DNA from: Nitrospinales bacterium | Lineage (GTDB): Bacteria; Nitrospinota_A; UBA7883; JACRGQ01 | Length of the DNA stretch: 55,707 nt | NCBI GenBank assembly: GCA_023248535.1 | Contig: JAHFEJ010000010.1 | Span: 1-55,707, forward strand | Direction: 5' to 3' | Part shown: piece after piece, positions 10,339-18,513 of the stretch | How the letters are laid out: the number at the start of each line of letters is the position of its first letter | How positions within the stretch are numbered: position 1 is the stretch's first letter | The notes under the pieces: generated by a model | The model's input: the letters and a program-made list of their open reading frames with translations, nothing else | Database searches by the model: none | Told to the model about the DNA's origin: nothing | Made by a program: the position numbers and the translations under genes

Positions 10339-10375
10339 AAACCACAGAGGCTCAAAGACGTGGTCAATTTTTTTT
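10339..10375 (+). terminator. Possible terminator after tgt, made from a dispersed repeat
   Basis: ACCAC (10341-10345) can pair with GTGGT (10360-10364) and is followed by eight T residues (10368-10375), in the gap between convergent tgt and the patatin gene. The stem is short. The sequence AAACCACAGAGGCTCAAAGA resembles the repeat arms at 30716-30875. Confidence 0.35.
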
Positions 10376-10384
10376 GCTCCCGAC

Positions 10385-11560
10385 TCAGGAGGATAACGGC
10401 TTGTTGTCCTTTTCGATGAACGATTCGATTTTCCCCTTTATTTTCCGCGCGTCTTCATATCCCAACTCAAGAAGTTTGGAGGTGTAAGAACGGTCATACG
10501 AAAGGTAGCTGATCAGTTCACCGCCCCGGCCGGGGCTGACGCCGATGCCGCGTAAAAGATATTTCAAAAAGGGGGGGAAATTGGCGAATTGGCCGGCCGC
10601 CAGTTCGCCAAGATCCACCGAAGGGTTGATGGTAAGCAGGTCAATGTGGCGCAGCCTGTCGGGATGTTGCCGGCGGACCTCCTCGGACATCCGCATGAGG
10701 CTCCGGTTCACGCGCTCGCACCGTTCGATATCCGATTCCAGCGAATCTGAAAAAATGGAATTCATCAACAATCCCGCGATATCGGCCATGTACACCCGGT
10801 GCATGGCACGCCGGTTGATCTCCAGCAGGTTGCGGTCGGTCAACTGGTGGCGGATGCCGATGGCGATTATTTTTTCCGCACCGATGTGTATGGCGGCGCT
10901 GAGCGGCGAGGTGAGGCGGACGCTGCCGTCGCCATAATAGCTGTCATCGATCTGTACGGGCGGAAAAAAGATGGGTATGGCGGCCGATGCCATCAAGTGG
11001 TCTATGGTGATATGCGCTGGGCGGGCCACCCGCTGGCTGCGCACCCAGTTGTCATCGGTGGTTTTGGCGTCGTAAAAGGTGATGTTGGTGCCGGTAAGGT
11101 AATTCGTGGCGCTTACCGCCACGCCTTTCAGGAGTCCTTTTTTGAGATTGAGCCGTATCGCGCTGAATACGATCTCTTCATGTAACAGCTTTTTAAGCGG
11201 CTTTGTATCGAGCAAAAAGCGCGTGGTGGGGCGGGTGATATTGCCGCCAAAGAGCAGGTCGTACAGCAGACGGACGCCGGTCCAGGCAAGCGATGGCATG
11301 TCGGCCTTGAAAATTCTGTCGTGGTGGAGGTTTTCCCAAACGGCCCACAATTTTTTTGCGGCCAGGTCGTGCCTGGCTATCCCGGCCGCGCAGGCAACCA
11401 CATTGATGGCCCCCGCCGACGCGCCGGAAAAAATGCTTACGGGGTTTGGCGATTCGGCATAGAGTTCGGAAATATAGCGGATAACCCCCGCCTGGTACGC
11501 GGCTCTGGCGCCGCCACCGGTCAAAACCATTCCTATGACCGGCTTGTTAACTTCTACCAT
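10385..11560 (-). CDS. Patatin-like phospholipase
   Basis: A 391-residue serine lipase of the patatin/RssA group. It has the oxyanion motif GMVLTGGGARAAYQAG, the nucleophile elbow GASAG (IFSGASAGAINVVA), and the second dyad residue in DGSVR (SYYGDGSVR). These form the Ser-Asp dyad. The enzyme probably cleaves acyl esters of phospholipids. No signal peptide is visible. It is downstream of rdgB by 17 bases on the same strand and probably co-transcribed. The substrate cannot be read from sequence. Confidence 0.9.
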   Translation of the reverse strand: MVEVNKPVIGMVLTGGGARAAYQAGVIRYISELYAESPNPVSIFSGASAGAINVVACAAGIARHDLAAKKLWAVWENLHHDRIFKADMPSLAWTGVRLLYDLLFGGNITRPTTRFLLDTKPLKKLLHEEIVFSAIRLNLKKGLLKGVAVSATNYLTGTNITFYDAKTTDDNWVRSQRVARPAHITIDHLMASAAIPIFFPPVQIDDSYYGDGSVRLTSPLSAAIHIGAEKIIAIGIRHQLTDRNLLEINRRAMHRVYMADIAGLLMNSIFSDSLESDIERCERVNRSLMRMSEEVRRQHPDRLRHIDLLTINPSVDLGELAAGQFANFPPFLKYLLRGIGVSPGRGGELISYLSYDRSYTSKLLELGYEDARKIKGKIESFIEKDNKPLSS

Positions 11561-11577
11561 AGGCCTCAGTGTAAAGG

Positions 11578-12132
11578 TTAAGCATTAATATTTTCAAAGT
11601 GTTTTTTAAGGTTATCGAAAGCGATTTTCCTGTGTGAAAAGCTGTTTTTCTCGATGGCGGTCATCTCCCCAAATGTGCGCGTATGGCCGTCGGGAATGAA
11701 TATTCTGTCCCACCCGAATCCGTTTTCACCGCGCACCGCATTGGCGATGGTGCCGGCCAGTTCTCCTTTGACCACCGTTATGCGGTGTCCGTCGTGACAG
11801 GCGGCAAAACATTGCGCCAGCGCGCGCCGGTCGGTTTCCGATTCGAGCATTTTGACGATGCCGGCGTTATCGACGGTTTTCTGGAACCATTTGATGAGTG
11901 CGCCGGGGAGGCCGTTCCACGCCAGGAAGACAAGGCCGGTGTCTTCCACAATAACGGGGCAACGGAGTTTTCGATATGCCTCTTCGGCCTTGTGGATGAT
12001 GAGGTCTTCGACATTGATGGTTTGAAGCTCTTCAAGATCGACGGCGGCCTGTTTGAGCGGTACGCCGAGTATCTCCGAGGCTTCCCGCAGTTTGTCCGGG
12101 TTGCCGGTGACGAACGTAAGCTTTTTAAACAT
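11578..12132 (-). CDS. rdgB: RdgB/HAM1-type dITP/XTP pyrophosphatase
   Basis: A 184-residue nucleotide-pool cleaner that hydrolyses dITP and XTP to monophosphates. The N-terminal TGNPDKLREA replaces the usual TGN-x-K-x-E block. DTGLVFLAWNGLPG, the glycine-rich GENGFGWDRIFIP and the late FSHRKIAF (SHR) match the family. ELxTIN and EDTGL frame the catalytic acids. Length is slightly short of the usual 195-200. It is the first gene of a two-gene unit with the patatin gene. Confidence 0.87.
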   Translation of the reverse strand: MFKKLTFVTGNPDKLREASEILGVPLKQAAVDLEELQTINVEDLIIHKAEEAYRKLRCPVIVEDTGLVFLAWNGLPGALIKWFQKTVDNAGIVKMLESETDRRALAQCFAACHDGHRITVVKGELAGTIANAVRGENGFGWDRIFIPDGHTRTFGEMTAIEKNSFSHRKIAFDNLKKHFENINA

Positions 12133-12222
12133 ACCGGTAATTTATACCCTCTAAGGAGCATAACCGCAAACTCATCGCGGCTGCCAAGATCATGGCCATC
12201 GAGCTACTAACTCTTTGGGGTG

Positions 12223-12231
12223 TGATATAAT
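12223..12231 (+). promoter_or_regulatory. Extended -10 promoter of the kinase/HD-GYP operon
   Basis: TGATATAAT, a perfect TATAAT (12226-12231) with a TGn extension, stands 73 bases before the kinase ATG. No convincing -35 is present, as is usual for extended -10 promoters. Confidence 0.5.
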
Positions 12232-12303
12232 TTATACAACGGATTGATAATCTCATGCCAAGGGGTTATCGTAATAAACATATAAGTCGCGGAGCAACGC
12301 CGT

Positions 12304-13305
12304 ATGATCGACCGGCTGACCGAACGGATATTCCGAATCCCCATCATTCATATTTTATGGATCAGCGTTACCTTCTCGGTGCTGATGTCCGCCGCCATCG
12401 TCGCCCCACTCAGCGTATATTTCCACGGGAAGGTGACAGCCGACTTTATGATCACGGGCACGGTGACATCGTTTTTTGTTTCAGCTATGGTGAGCTCGTT
12501 GATTGTCGCGTTCGTCCGCCATCTGCGCGCGGTCGAAAACCGGTTAAAGGCGGCGCTGGAGGAGGTACAGCGGGACCATGTCATTATGATGCGCTCACAG
12601 AAGCTGGCCGCCGTCGGCACTTTGTCGGCCGGCGTCGCCCACGAAATACTGAACCCGCTCAACATCATCAGCACCATATGCCAGGTATTGCTGCTGGACG
12701 AACGGCGCGGCCAGATACATGATCACCTGAACGAGATAATGATTCAAATACAGCGGGCGGCGAAGATCACCAACAGCCTTCGCATGTTCGCACGGGAGAA
12801 GAAATTCGACATATCGGCAGTCGATATTCATGCCCTTTTTGACCACACGGCGGGGCTTTTGGATCATGACCTGAACCTGGACAATATCTTCATCGACCGG
12901 CAATATGACCCCAACGCGCCGCTCATAATGGCGGACGCCGATCAATTGGCGCAAGTATTCATGAACCTGCTGACCAACGCGCGCGATGTGCTGAAACCCC
13001 GGCGCAGCGGCCTTATCACGGTTGCGACAAAGGTTCTTGATAACGGTATTGAATTCAGTTTCCGCGATAACGGGCCGGGAATGCCGGCGGATGTCGTCGA
13101 CCGTATTTTCGACCCGTTTTACACGACCAAGGAGCCGGGATCGGGAACCGGGTTGGGACTTTCCATCACTCACCGCATCATCGAAGATCACGGGGGAACC
13201 ATCAAAGCGGAAAGCCGGCAGGGCGAAGGTACATGCTTTACCATTTTCCTGCCGAAAGAGGGGAATCCACTGTTTCGGGACAAGAAGACGGATAAACCTG
13301 CTTGA
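12304..13305 (+). CDS. Membrane sensor histidine kinase with no large input domain
   Basis: A 333-residue kinase. Two membrane helices (about 15-38 and 48-70) leave almost no periplasmic part. Then come a short coiled linker, HisKA with phosphoacceptor His113 (GVAHEILNPLN), and HATPase_c with N box NLLTNARDVL, G1 DNGPGM, F box FDPFYTTK and G2 GTGLGLS. It is complete. Its stop TGA lies in the ribosome site (GAGG) of the receiver gene that follows, so the two are coupled. It probably phosphorylates one or more of the three downstream receivers. The signal is unknown and may be within the membrane. Confidence 0.93.
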   Translation: MIDRLTERIFRIPIIHILWISVTFSVLMSAAIVAPLSVYFHGKVTADFMITGTVTSFFVSAMVSSLIVAFVRHLRAVENRLKAALEEVQRDHVIMMRSQKLAAVGTLSAGVAHEILNPLNIISTICQVLLLDERRGQIHDHLNEIMIQIQRAAKITNSLRMFAREKKFDISAVDIHALFDHTAGLLDHDLNLDNIFIDRQYDPNAPLIMADADQLAQVFMNLLTNARDVLKPRRSGLITVATKVLDNGIEFSFRDNGPGMPADVVDRIFDPFYTTKEPGSGTGLGLSITHRIIEDHGGTIKAESRQGEGTCFTIFLPKEGNPLFRDKKTDKPA

Positions 13306-13316
13306 GGAAAATGACT

Positions 13317-13685
13317 ATGAAAAATGCTGTTAAGAAAATATTGGTGGTCGATGACGAATATTCCTTTTGCAAAAACCTGAAGGAATACCTTTTACGGCTG
13401 GGATACGAGGTAACGATTTGCATGAACGGCGAGCAGGCATTGGATCTGATAGGTGGGGAGAAGCCGGATCTGATGACGTTGGATATGCGGATGCCCGGCG
13501 TGAACGGCTATGACATCCTGGAAAAACTGCGGAAAGGAAATTCCCCCCTGAAGGTGGTAATCATCAGCGCCGTTGATACGCCGGAAATGGCGGAACAGTT
13601 GACCCGTTCCGGCGCTCATGCGGTGCTGCATAAGCCGGTCAATCTGGACATCTTGGCTCAAACGGTCAAAGAGCTGCTTGGGTAG
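13317..13685 (+). CDS. Single-domain response regulator
   Basis: About 122 residues from ATG 13317, chosen because GAGG lies 9 bases before it; ATG 13311 is possible. It is a stand-alone receiver with acidic pair VVDDE, phosphoacceptor Asp56 (LMTLDMRMPG), switch Ser in VVIISAVD and Lys in LHKPVN. There is no output domain. It closely resembles the receiver at 14968-15348 (shared PDL-TLD-RMPG-NGYDILE and HKPVN). It lies between the kinase and the HD-GYP gene. Confidence 0.93.
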   Translation: MKNAVKKILVVDDEYSFCKNLKEYLLRLGYEVTICMNGEQALDLIGGEKPDLMTLDMRMPGVNGYDILEKLRKGNSPLKVVIISAVDTPEMAEQLTRSGAHAVLHKPVNLDILAQTVKELLG

Positions 13686-13695
13686 GGGGCATACT

Positions 13696-14928
13696 GTGGC
13701 TGAATCGATTTTGGTAGTCGACGACGAGAAAAGGGAAGCCGAGGTATTGGCCTTCTTTCTTAAGGGCAAGGGCTTTACCGTAATTACCGCCGATTCGGGC
13801 GCCGCCGCGTTGGCCCAGGCGGAGCAGCACCGCCCGGAGACGGTGGTGCTGGATATCAAGATGCCCGGCATGGGCGGCCTCGAATGCCTTCCACGGATGA
13901 AACAGCAGTATCCCGCCACTGAGGTCATCATGGTTACCGCCGTGGGCGAAGCCGAAACTGTCATCGAATGCATGAAGGCCGGGGCGTTCGGCTATCTGAT
14001 GAAACCGGTGGACCTGCAGGCGCTGTACACGGAGATCATGAAAGCGCTGGAACACCGAGCGCTCATTTTGAAATTGAACGACTACCAAAAAAACCTCGAG
14101 CTGAAGGTGGAGGAGCGCACACGCGAAACGGTGGCGCTCAACCAGCGTCTTAAAGGGAATTTTCTCACCTCCCTCCGGATGCTGGTGAGCATACTGGAGG
14201 CGTACGACCCATACATCGGCGCGCATTTGCGGCGTGTGGCCCAGCTCAGCGGCGAGATCGGCAGGGAATTGAACATGACGCCGAAGGACGTTGCGGCGGT
14301 GGAACTGGCCGCGCTGTTGCACGACATCGGCACCGTTGCGCTTCCAGCGCGTTTGCGCACCGCCAGTTTCGCCGAGTTGACGCCGGAAGAGGTGGCGATT
14401 GTCCGGCAGCACCCGGTGTTCGCCCAAAACATCATGGAGAACGCCGAAGAGCTGGCCTTGCCGGCGCAAATCGTCCGCAGCCATCTGGAACACTTTGATG
14501 GCGGCGGATACCCGGACGGGTTGAAGAACGAACAGATACCGCTTGGATCGCGGGTGCTTGCCGTGGCCAACGCATACGATGAACTGGTTAACCGGCGGCG
14601 GTTCACTAACGAGCTGGTCGTTTCCGACGCGGATAAAAACATTTTTGCCATCAGCCAGATCGAGCGGCTCGGAGGCAAAAACTATGATCTTGCCGTGATC
14701 AGCGTTCTCAAGGAAGCGGTTGAGCGCCTTCGCCTTAAGACGCTCAACGCGGTAATGGTCGGGCTGAACAAACTCAAGCCCGGCATGATGCTGGTCGAGG
14801 ACATAAAGACGGCTGAGGGATTGCTGCTCCTGGCGCGGGGTCATCAGCTTACCGCGACACAGATAAACCAAATAAAGAGATTTTGCGATATGCATCTCAT
14901 TGAAGGGAAGTTTTTCATCCAAACATAG
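13696..14928 (+). CDS. Response regulator with HD-GYP domain (variant active site)
   Basis: 410 residues from GTG 13696, which has AGGGGG 6 bases upstream; frames further upstream overlap the previous gene. A receiver (about 1-120, Asp53 in VVLDIKMPG) is joined by a coiled linker (about 130-160) to an HD-GYP domain (about 165-330). HD-GYP proteins break down cyclic di-GMP. Here the LHDIG and GGGYPDG motifs are present. However, the Lys after HDIG is Thr (HDIGTVALP), the HHE motif is HLE, and the ADxYD aspartate is Asn (VANAYDEL). Activity is therefore uncertain. A tail of about 75 residues follows (GLNKLKPGMMLVEDI), like the PilZ-less tails of related regulators. Confidence 0.9.
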   Translation: MAESILVVDDEKREAEVLAFFLKGKGFTVITADSGAAALAQAEQHRPETVVLDIKMPGMGGLECLPRMKQQYPATEVIMVTAVGEAETVIECMKAGAFGYLMKPVDLQALYTEIMKALEHRALILKLNDYQKNLELKVEERTRETVALNQRLKGNFLTSLRMLVSILEAYDPYIGAHLRRVAQLSGEIGRELNMTPKDVAAVELAALLHDIGTVALPARLRTASFAELTPEEVAIVRQHPVFAQNIMENAEELALPAQIVRSHLEHFDGGGYPDGLKNEQIPLGSRVLAVANAYDELVNRRRFTNELVVSDADKNIFAISQIERLGGKNYDLAVISVLKEAVERLRLKTLNAVMVGLNKLKPGMMLVEDIKTAEGLLLLARGHQLTATQINQIKRFCDMHLIEGKFFIQT

Positions 14929-14967
14929 CGCTCGGCGAAAATGTTAAATTTAGCAGGGAGAAAAAGC

Positions 14968-15348
14968 ATGCAAAACATGAAAAAAGTGTTGATCGTGGAC
15001 GATGAAGGTTCCTTTGCCAATAGCCTGGAGGAATATCTTGAACGGGTCGGATTCAACGTCGGCATATGCACCGATGGCGCGCAGGCGTTGGATATCATAA
15101 GGGATGAAAAGCCGGATCTGATAACGCTTGATATACGCATGCCGGGCATCAACGGGTATGACATCCTCGAACATTTGGAGGGAAAGCCGGATAGCCCCAT
15201 TGTCGTGATCATCAGCGGTATTGATGCTGACGAAATGGAACAACATCTGTTGAAAATGGGCGCCAAGGTGGTCTTCCACAAGCCGGTTAATCTTACCGAG
15301 CTGGTGTTAAGCATGAAATTGTTACTCCTCCCTCCAGAGGAAACGTAA
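14968..15348 (+). CDS. Single-domain response regulator, paralogue of the one at 13317
   Basis: 126 residues from ATG 14968, with GGGAG 7 bases upstream. A complete receiver: VDDEGSF, phosphoacceptor Asp55 (LITLDIRMPG), Ser in VVIISGID, and FHKPVNL. Its pattern NGYDILE and HKPVN matches the receiver two genes upstream, suggesting a local duplication with the HD-GYP gene between the copies. It is the last gene of the kinase cassette. It may act as a phosphate sink or as an output to an unlinked partner. Confidence 0.92.
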   Translation: MQNMKKVLIVDDEGSFANSLEEYLERVGFNVGICTDGAQALDIIRDEKPDLITLDIRMPGINGYDILEHLEGKPDSPIVVIISGIDADEMEQHLLKMGAKVVFHKPVNLTELVLSMKLLLLPPEET

Positions 15349-15536
15349 GCGCGGATTCCGATAAGATATATTATGTATAGTACGATTCCGGGGTGTCCGC
15401 GGGCCGTTATAGGGGGCTTCAATGCTTTTGGTTATCCGGGAAATAAATGGATATTTTCCCCTTTCAGGGGCATCTACCCAATTAAGCGGCAACTCGCGCA
15501 GTCTTCAAAATGGCCCGGCTGGGTTGATCCCGGGAG

Positions 15537-15992
15537 TTACGGAAGGCTTTTTGGGCAAAGTTGACTTTTTTTGTAGACGATGCACAGAATACCAACGATT
15601 TCTTCTATTTCGAAGGTTTCATAATGCTTTAAGGCTCCAGCCCTCTTGGCTTCCTCGCTGGTTTTAGCGGCCGATGCGGTGCGCGCCACCAGGATGTAAG
15701 GCAAATTTTTGTGCGGCAGATATCGGCCCCTTCCCTCGCGCAAATGTTTCAGCAGGGCGATTGCCAATCCGGCTTCGTCGGGCGCAGCGATGTGTACAAC
15801 CAGCCCGAACTTGGTATTTGAGTCGAGCGCCGTGATCAGGGCGCGTTCATCGCATATTTGTTTGAAAAATATTGGGCAACTTTCCTTTCCTTTTTTGGTT
15901 ACGCAGTTGGCGATGAGATTTCCAATTTTAATATGAGATTCTTCAGGATGCAGGACAAGAATGCTCATGCAAGGCATTTTATCGCTTGGCAT
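15537..15992 (-). CDS. Receiver-like (pseudo-receiver) protein at end of chemosensory operon
   Basis: 151 residues from ATG 15992, with a perfect AGGAGG 8 bases upstream and only 25 bases after the receptor gene stop. It is not a clear family member. The layout resembles a CheY-like fold: strand MSILVLHPEES, a third strand FGLVVHIAAPDEAG, a fourth ending YILVARTAS and a fifth near ALKHYETFE. The Thr and Lys positions of receivers appear kept, but the strand-3 phosphoacceptor Asp and the N-terminal acidic pair are absent. It could be a phosphorylation-independent adaptor. The fold call is my inference from pattern. Confidence 0.6.
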   Translation of the reverse strand: MPSDKMPCMSILVLHPEESHIKIGNLIANCVTKKGKESCPIFFKQICDERALITALDSNTKFGLVVHIAAPDEAGLAIALLKHLREGRGRYLPHKNLPYILVARTASAAKTSEEAKRAGALKHYETFEIEEIVGILCIVYKKSQLCPKSLP

Positions 15993-16017
15993 TTTTTATG
16001 CCTCCTTTAAACGGGAA

Positions 16018-18195
16018 TTACGCCCAGTCTTCTTTGTGCAGGCTTATTTCCTTCGGGCCGCCATTGTTGGTTTCCACCTTGAAGCGGCCGATCATCGATT
16101 CCAGGCCGCCGGCGATCTTCGCCAGTTCCCCGGACGACGCGTTTATCTGCTGGATGCCGCTGTTGTTGTCGCCAACCGCCTTCGATATCCCCTGAATGTT
16201 CGACGATATCTCGTTCGTCCCCCTGGCCGCTTCGCCGGCGTTGCGTGCCGTTTCGCCGGCCCCCTTCGCCACTTCGGCTATCGATGACGCTATCGAATTC
16301 GCCCCCGCCGTAACCTCGGAGACGTTCTTCGATATCTCGTTGGCCGCCACCATCTGCTGGTTCACCACGTTGGTTATCACCCCCACGGCCCCGTGAATCT
16401 TGCCGATGATCTTGGCGATGTCGTCGATCACCCGCACCGCGCCGTTGGAGCTGTGCTGAACCCCCTCGATTTTCGCCGCGATCTCCTCCGCCGCCTGCGC
16501 ACTCTGGTTCGCCAGCTGTTTTATCTCATTCGCCACCACCGCGAAGCCGCGCCCCGCTTCCCCCGCCGACGCCGCCTCTATCGTCGCGTTCAGCGCCAAC
16601 AGGTTCGTCTGCTCCGCTATCCGCTTGATCATCTCCGTCACCTTCCCGATCTCATTGGCCGCGCCCCCCAGCGTCTGCATCGTCTCGCTGGCCGATTTCG
16701 ACAGACCCATCGCGTCGTTGGCCACCTTCGAGGTCTGCTCGCTGTTCCCCGCGATGTCCTTGATGGTGATCGACATCTCCTCGATCGCGCTGGCTATCGA
16801 ACTCATGTTCGCCGACATCTGCTCGGCGGTCGAGGCCACGGTGGATGAATTCGCGCTCGATTCCTCGGCCCCCGCCGCCATCGCGTTGATATTCGCCGAC
16901 AGCTGCTCCGTCGCGCTGGCCACCCCGGATGCCTGCGCGTTCATCTCTTCAGACCCGCTGGCAAGCTGCGACGATATCGCCGACATCTCTTCCGCCGAGG
17001 CGGCAAGCGTTTTCGAGTTCTGCCCGATCTCGACAAACATTTTTCTGAGATCCGCGACCATGGTATTGACGTTGCCGCCCAAAACGCCCATTTCATCCTC
17101 AGACACAACCGGCACTTCCTGCGTGAAATCGCCTTTGGCGATCTCCCCCATCACATATCCGGCATCTTTAACGGATTTGAGAATGCTCCTGGCAATCGAG
17201 ACCGCCACGATGAGGGTCATGGTCAACACCCCAAGGCTGACGACCAAGGTGAAAATAAGCGCGGTTTTGGCCTCTCTGGATTTCGTACCTGTCACTTTCC
17301 CAATTTCCGTTTTTAAATGCCCCGTGATCAGTTTTTTGTCAACCAGCTCCATTTTTTCAGTCTGAACCTTAACCCACTCGGCTGGATTAACATCGAAATG
17401 GCCTTCGTCAACTTTTGCTATGGCAAGTTCCCGGAACTGTTCGGATTTGGCCGTGCTGGGATCCTTAAGGACATCAAGAAGCACATCACGGTCATCTTTT
17501 GGCATCGCGGTCAAATAGATATTTTTGAAATTTTCCTGGGATTTGACGCACTCGATCAGATTCCGGTAGGTTCCGCGCGCAAACTTGTTGCTGGTAAAAG
17601 CGCCGCTGAGAATGGCTCGCTCCACCCCCATCGGCTCTTTGAACATCAGCATGGAGTAAAAACCGTTGAAATGGTAGGCAAGTTCCCCGTCTTCAAGGAG
17701 TGTCGGTATCTCCCCGATAATGTTAAGAAACAGGATGTCCGTGGTGGAATAGAAAATCATCGCATCGTTGAACGGCCTTGAAAGGGTGCTGATTTCCACC
17801 CTTTCATCTTCGAATTTACCGAGGCGTTCGATTGCCAGTTTGATGGTTGGCTCAAGATCCTGATCCTTGAAGTTGGCAAGGAAATCTTTGAATTTCTTAA
17901 TTGTGGCGTCCGTGACGTTCCGCTGGGCGTTCATCTCGGATTCGTATTTTGTTCCGGCGGAACTGAGGTAGATACCGCTTGCGTCGCGCTCCTTTTGTAT
18001 GGCGTCGGCAAGTTCATTAACTTCCAGCGCCAGAACGGTGAGTTCTCCCACATGGGCAATGGTTCTTACGTCTTTGATTTCCCCGACGATGCTGGCGGTA
18101 TTAAAACAAAGCAAGGCGACAAGCGCCGGAGCCAAAATTGCGCCGAGCTTGTACTTGATGGATAAATTGCCAAAATGCCTTAATATGGCCGTCAT
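16018..18195 (-). CDS. Methyl-accepting chemotaxis protein with NIT-type sensor (copy 1)
   Basis: 725 residues. Membrane helix about 16-38; periplasmic NIT-like domain about 45-305 ([37 protein letters not shown]); second helix about 315-340; HAMP about 340-395; then the cytoplasmic four-helix signalling domain with tip [23 protein letters not shown] domains are known or predicted to sense nitrate and nitrite. It ends [11 protein letters not shown] and has no NWETF-type tail. From MVADLRKMF to HK its DNA appears identical to copy 2, while the sensor half is clearly different. A promoter candidate lies upstream. Confidence 0.94.
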   Translation of the reverse strand: MTAILRHFGNLSIKYKLGAILAPALVALLCFNTASIVGEIKDVRTIAHVGELTVLALEVNELADAIQKERDASGIYLSSAGTKYESEMNAQRNVTDATIKKFKDFLANFKDQDLEPTIKLAIERLGKFEDERVEISTLSRPFNDAMIFYSTTDILFLNIIGEIPTLLEDGELAYHFNGFYSMLMFKEPMGVERAILSGAFTSNKFARGTYRNLIECVKSQENFKNIYLTAMPKDDRDVLLDVLKDPSTAKSEQFRELAIAKVDEGHFDVNPAEWVKVQTEKMELVDKKLITGHLKTEIGKVTGTKSREAKTALIFTLVVSLGVLTMTLIVAVSIARSILKSVKDAGYVMGEIAKGDFTQEVPVVSEDEMGVLGGNVNTMVADLRKMFVEIGQNSKTLAASAEEMSAISSQLASGSEEMNAQASGVASATEQLSANINAMAAGAEESSANSSTVASTAEQMSANMSSIASAIEEMSITIKDIAGNSEQTSKVANDAMGLSKSASETMQTLGGAANEIGKVTEMIKRIAEQTNLLALNATIEAASAGEAGRGFAVVANEIKQLANQSAQAAEEIAAKIEGVQHSSNGAVRVIDDIAKIIGKIHGAVGVITNVVNQQMVAANEISKNVSEVTAGANSIASSIAEVAKGAGETARNAGEAARGTNEISSNIQGISKAVGDNNSGIQQINASSGELAKIAGGLESMIGRFKVETNNGGPKEISLHKEDWA
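16031..17063 (-). repeat. 1033-bp direct repeat, copy A (receptor signalling domain)
   Basis: Apparently identical to 18524-19556 at constant offset 2493. It ends sharply at both sides: base 16030 differs from 18523, and 17064 differs from 19557. It encodes 344 codons of the receptor signalling domain. Confidence 0.93.
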
Positions 18196-18513
18196 CTTTT
18201 CGTTCCCCCCGAAACTTCGAAGTTGCTTTTCCGGTATCCCCTCCCCTGTGGGCGGAATGATGGATAATATACAATAGCGAACTCTTTATACCAACAAGAT
18301 TATTAACCCTTTTGCGGCATGGAAATTATTTTTTTAACAGGCATTGTATCTTATCGTGTCACTTTGTTTTAACCGACCCAATTCATTGTTTAGATAAGCG
18401 TTCCTCGCAGAACCAGTTGATTTTCGATTATTGAGGCCGGTTTGCGATATAGCTAAAAAGCAGGGCATGCTACGTGCCTGAATGAGGTGGTTTTTTGGGG
18501 ACAAATTTTATAG
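18196..18513. other. Gap between the two NIT receptor genes
   Basis: 318 bases without a gene. The part near copy 1 holds a sigma70-like promoter (separate entry). The rest, beyond the stop of copy 2, is AT-rich with no clear terminator stem or repeat. Confidence 0.5.
18266..18294 (-). promoter_or_regulatory. Sigma70-like promoter for the copy 1 receptor
   Basis: On the minus strand TTGGTA (18294-18289) and TATATT (18271-18266) are separated by exactly 17 bases, about 70 bases before the ATG. This suggests copy 1 and the pseudo-receiver can be expressed apart from cheA. Confidence 0.5.

Noticed and set aside
13666-14922. 418-codon open frame antisense to the HD-GYP gene, and similar long antisense frames over mlaE, tgt, smc and pilY1
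   Set aside because: They mirror strong sense genes in GC-rich codons, have no ribosome sites or recognisable motifs.
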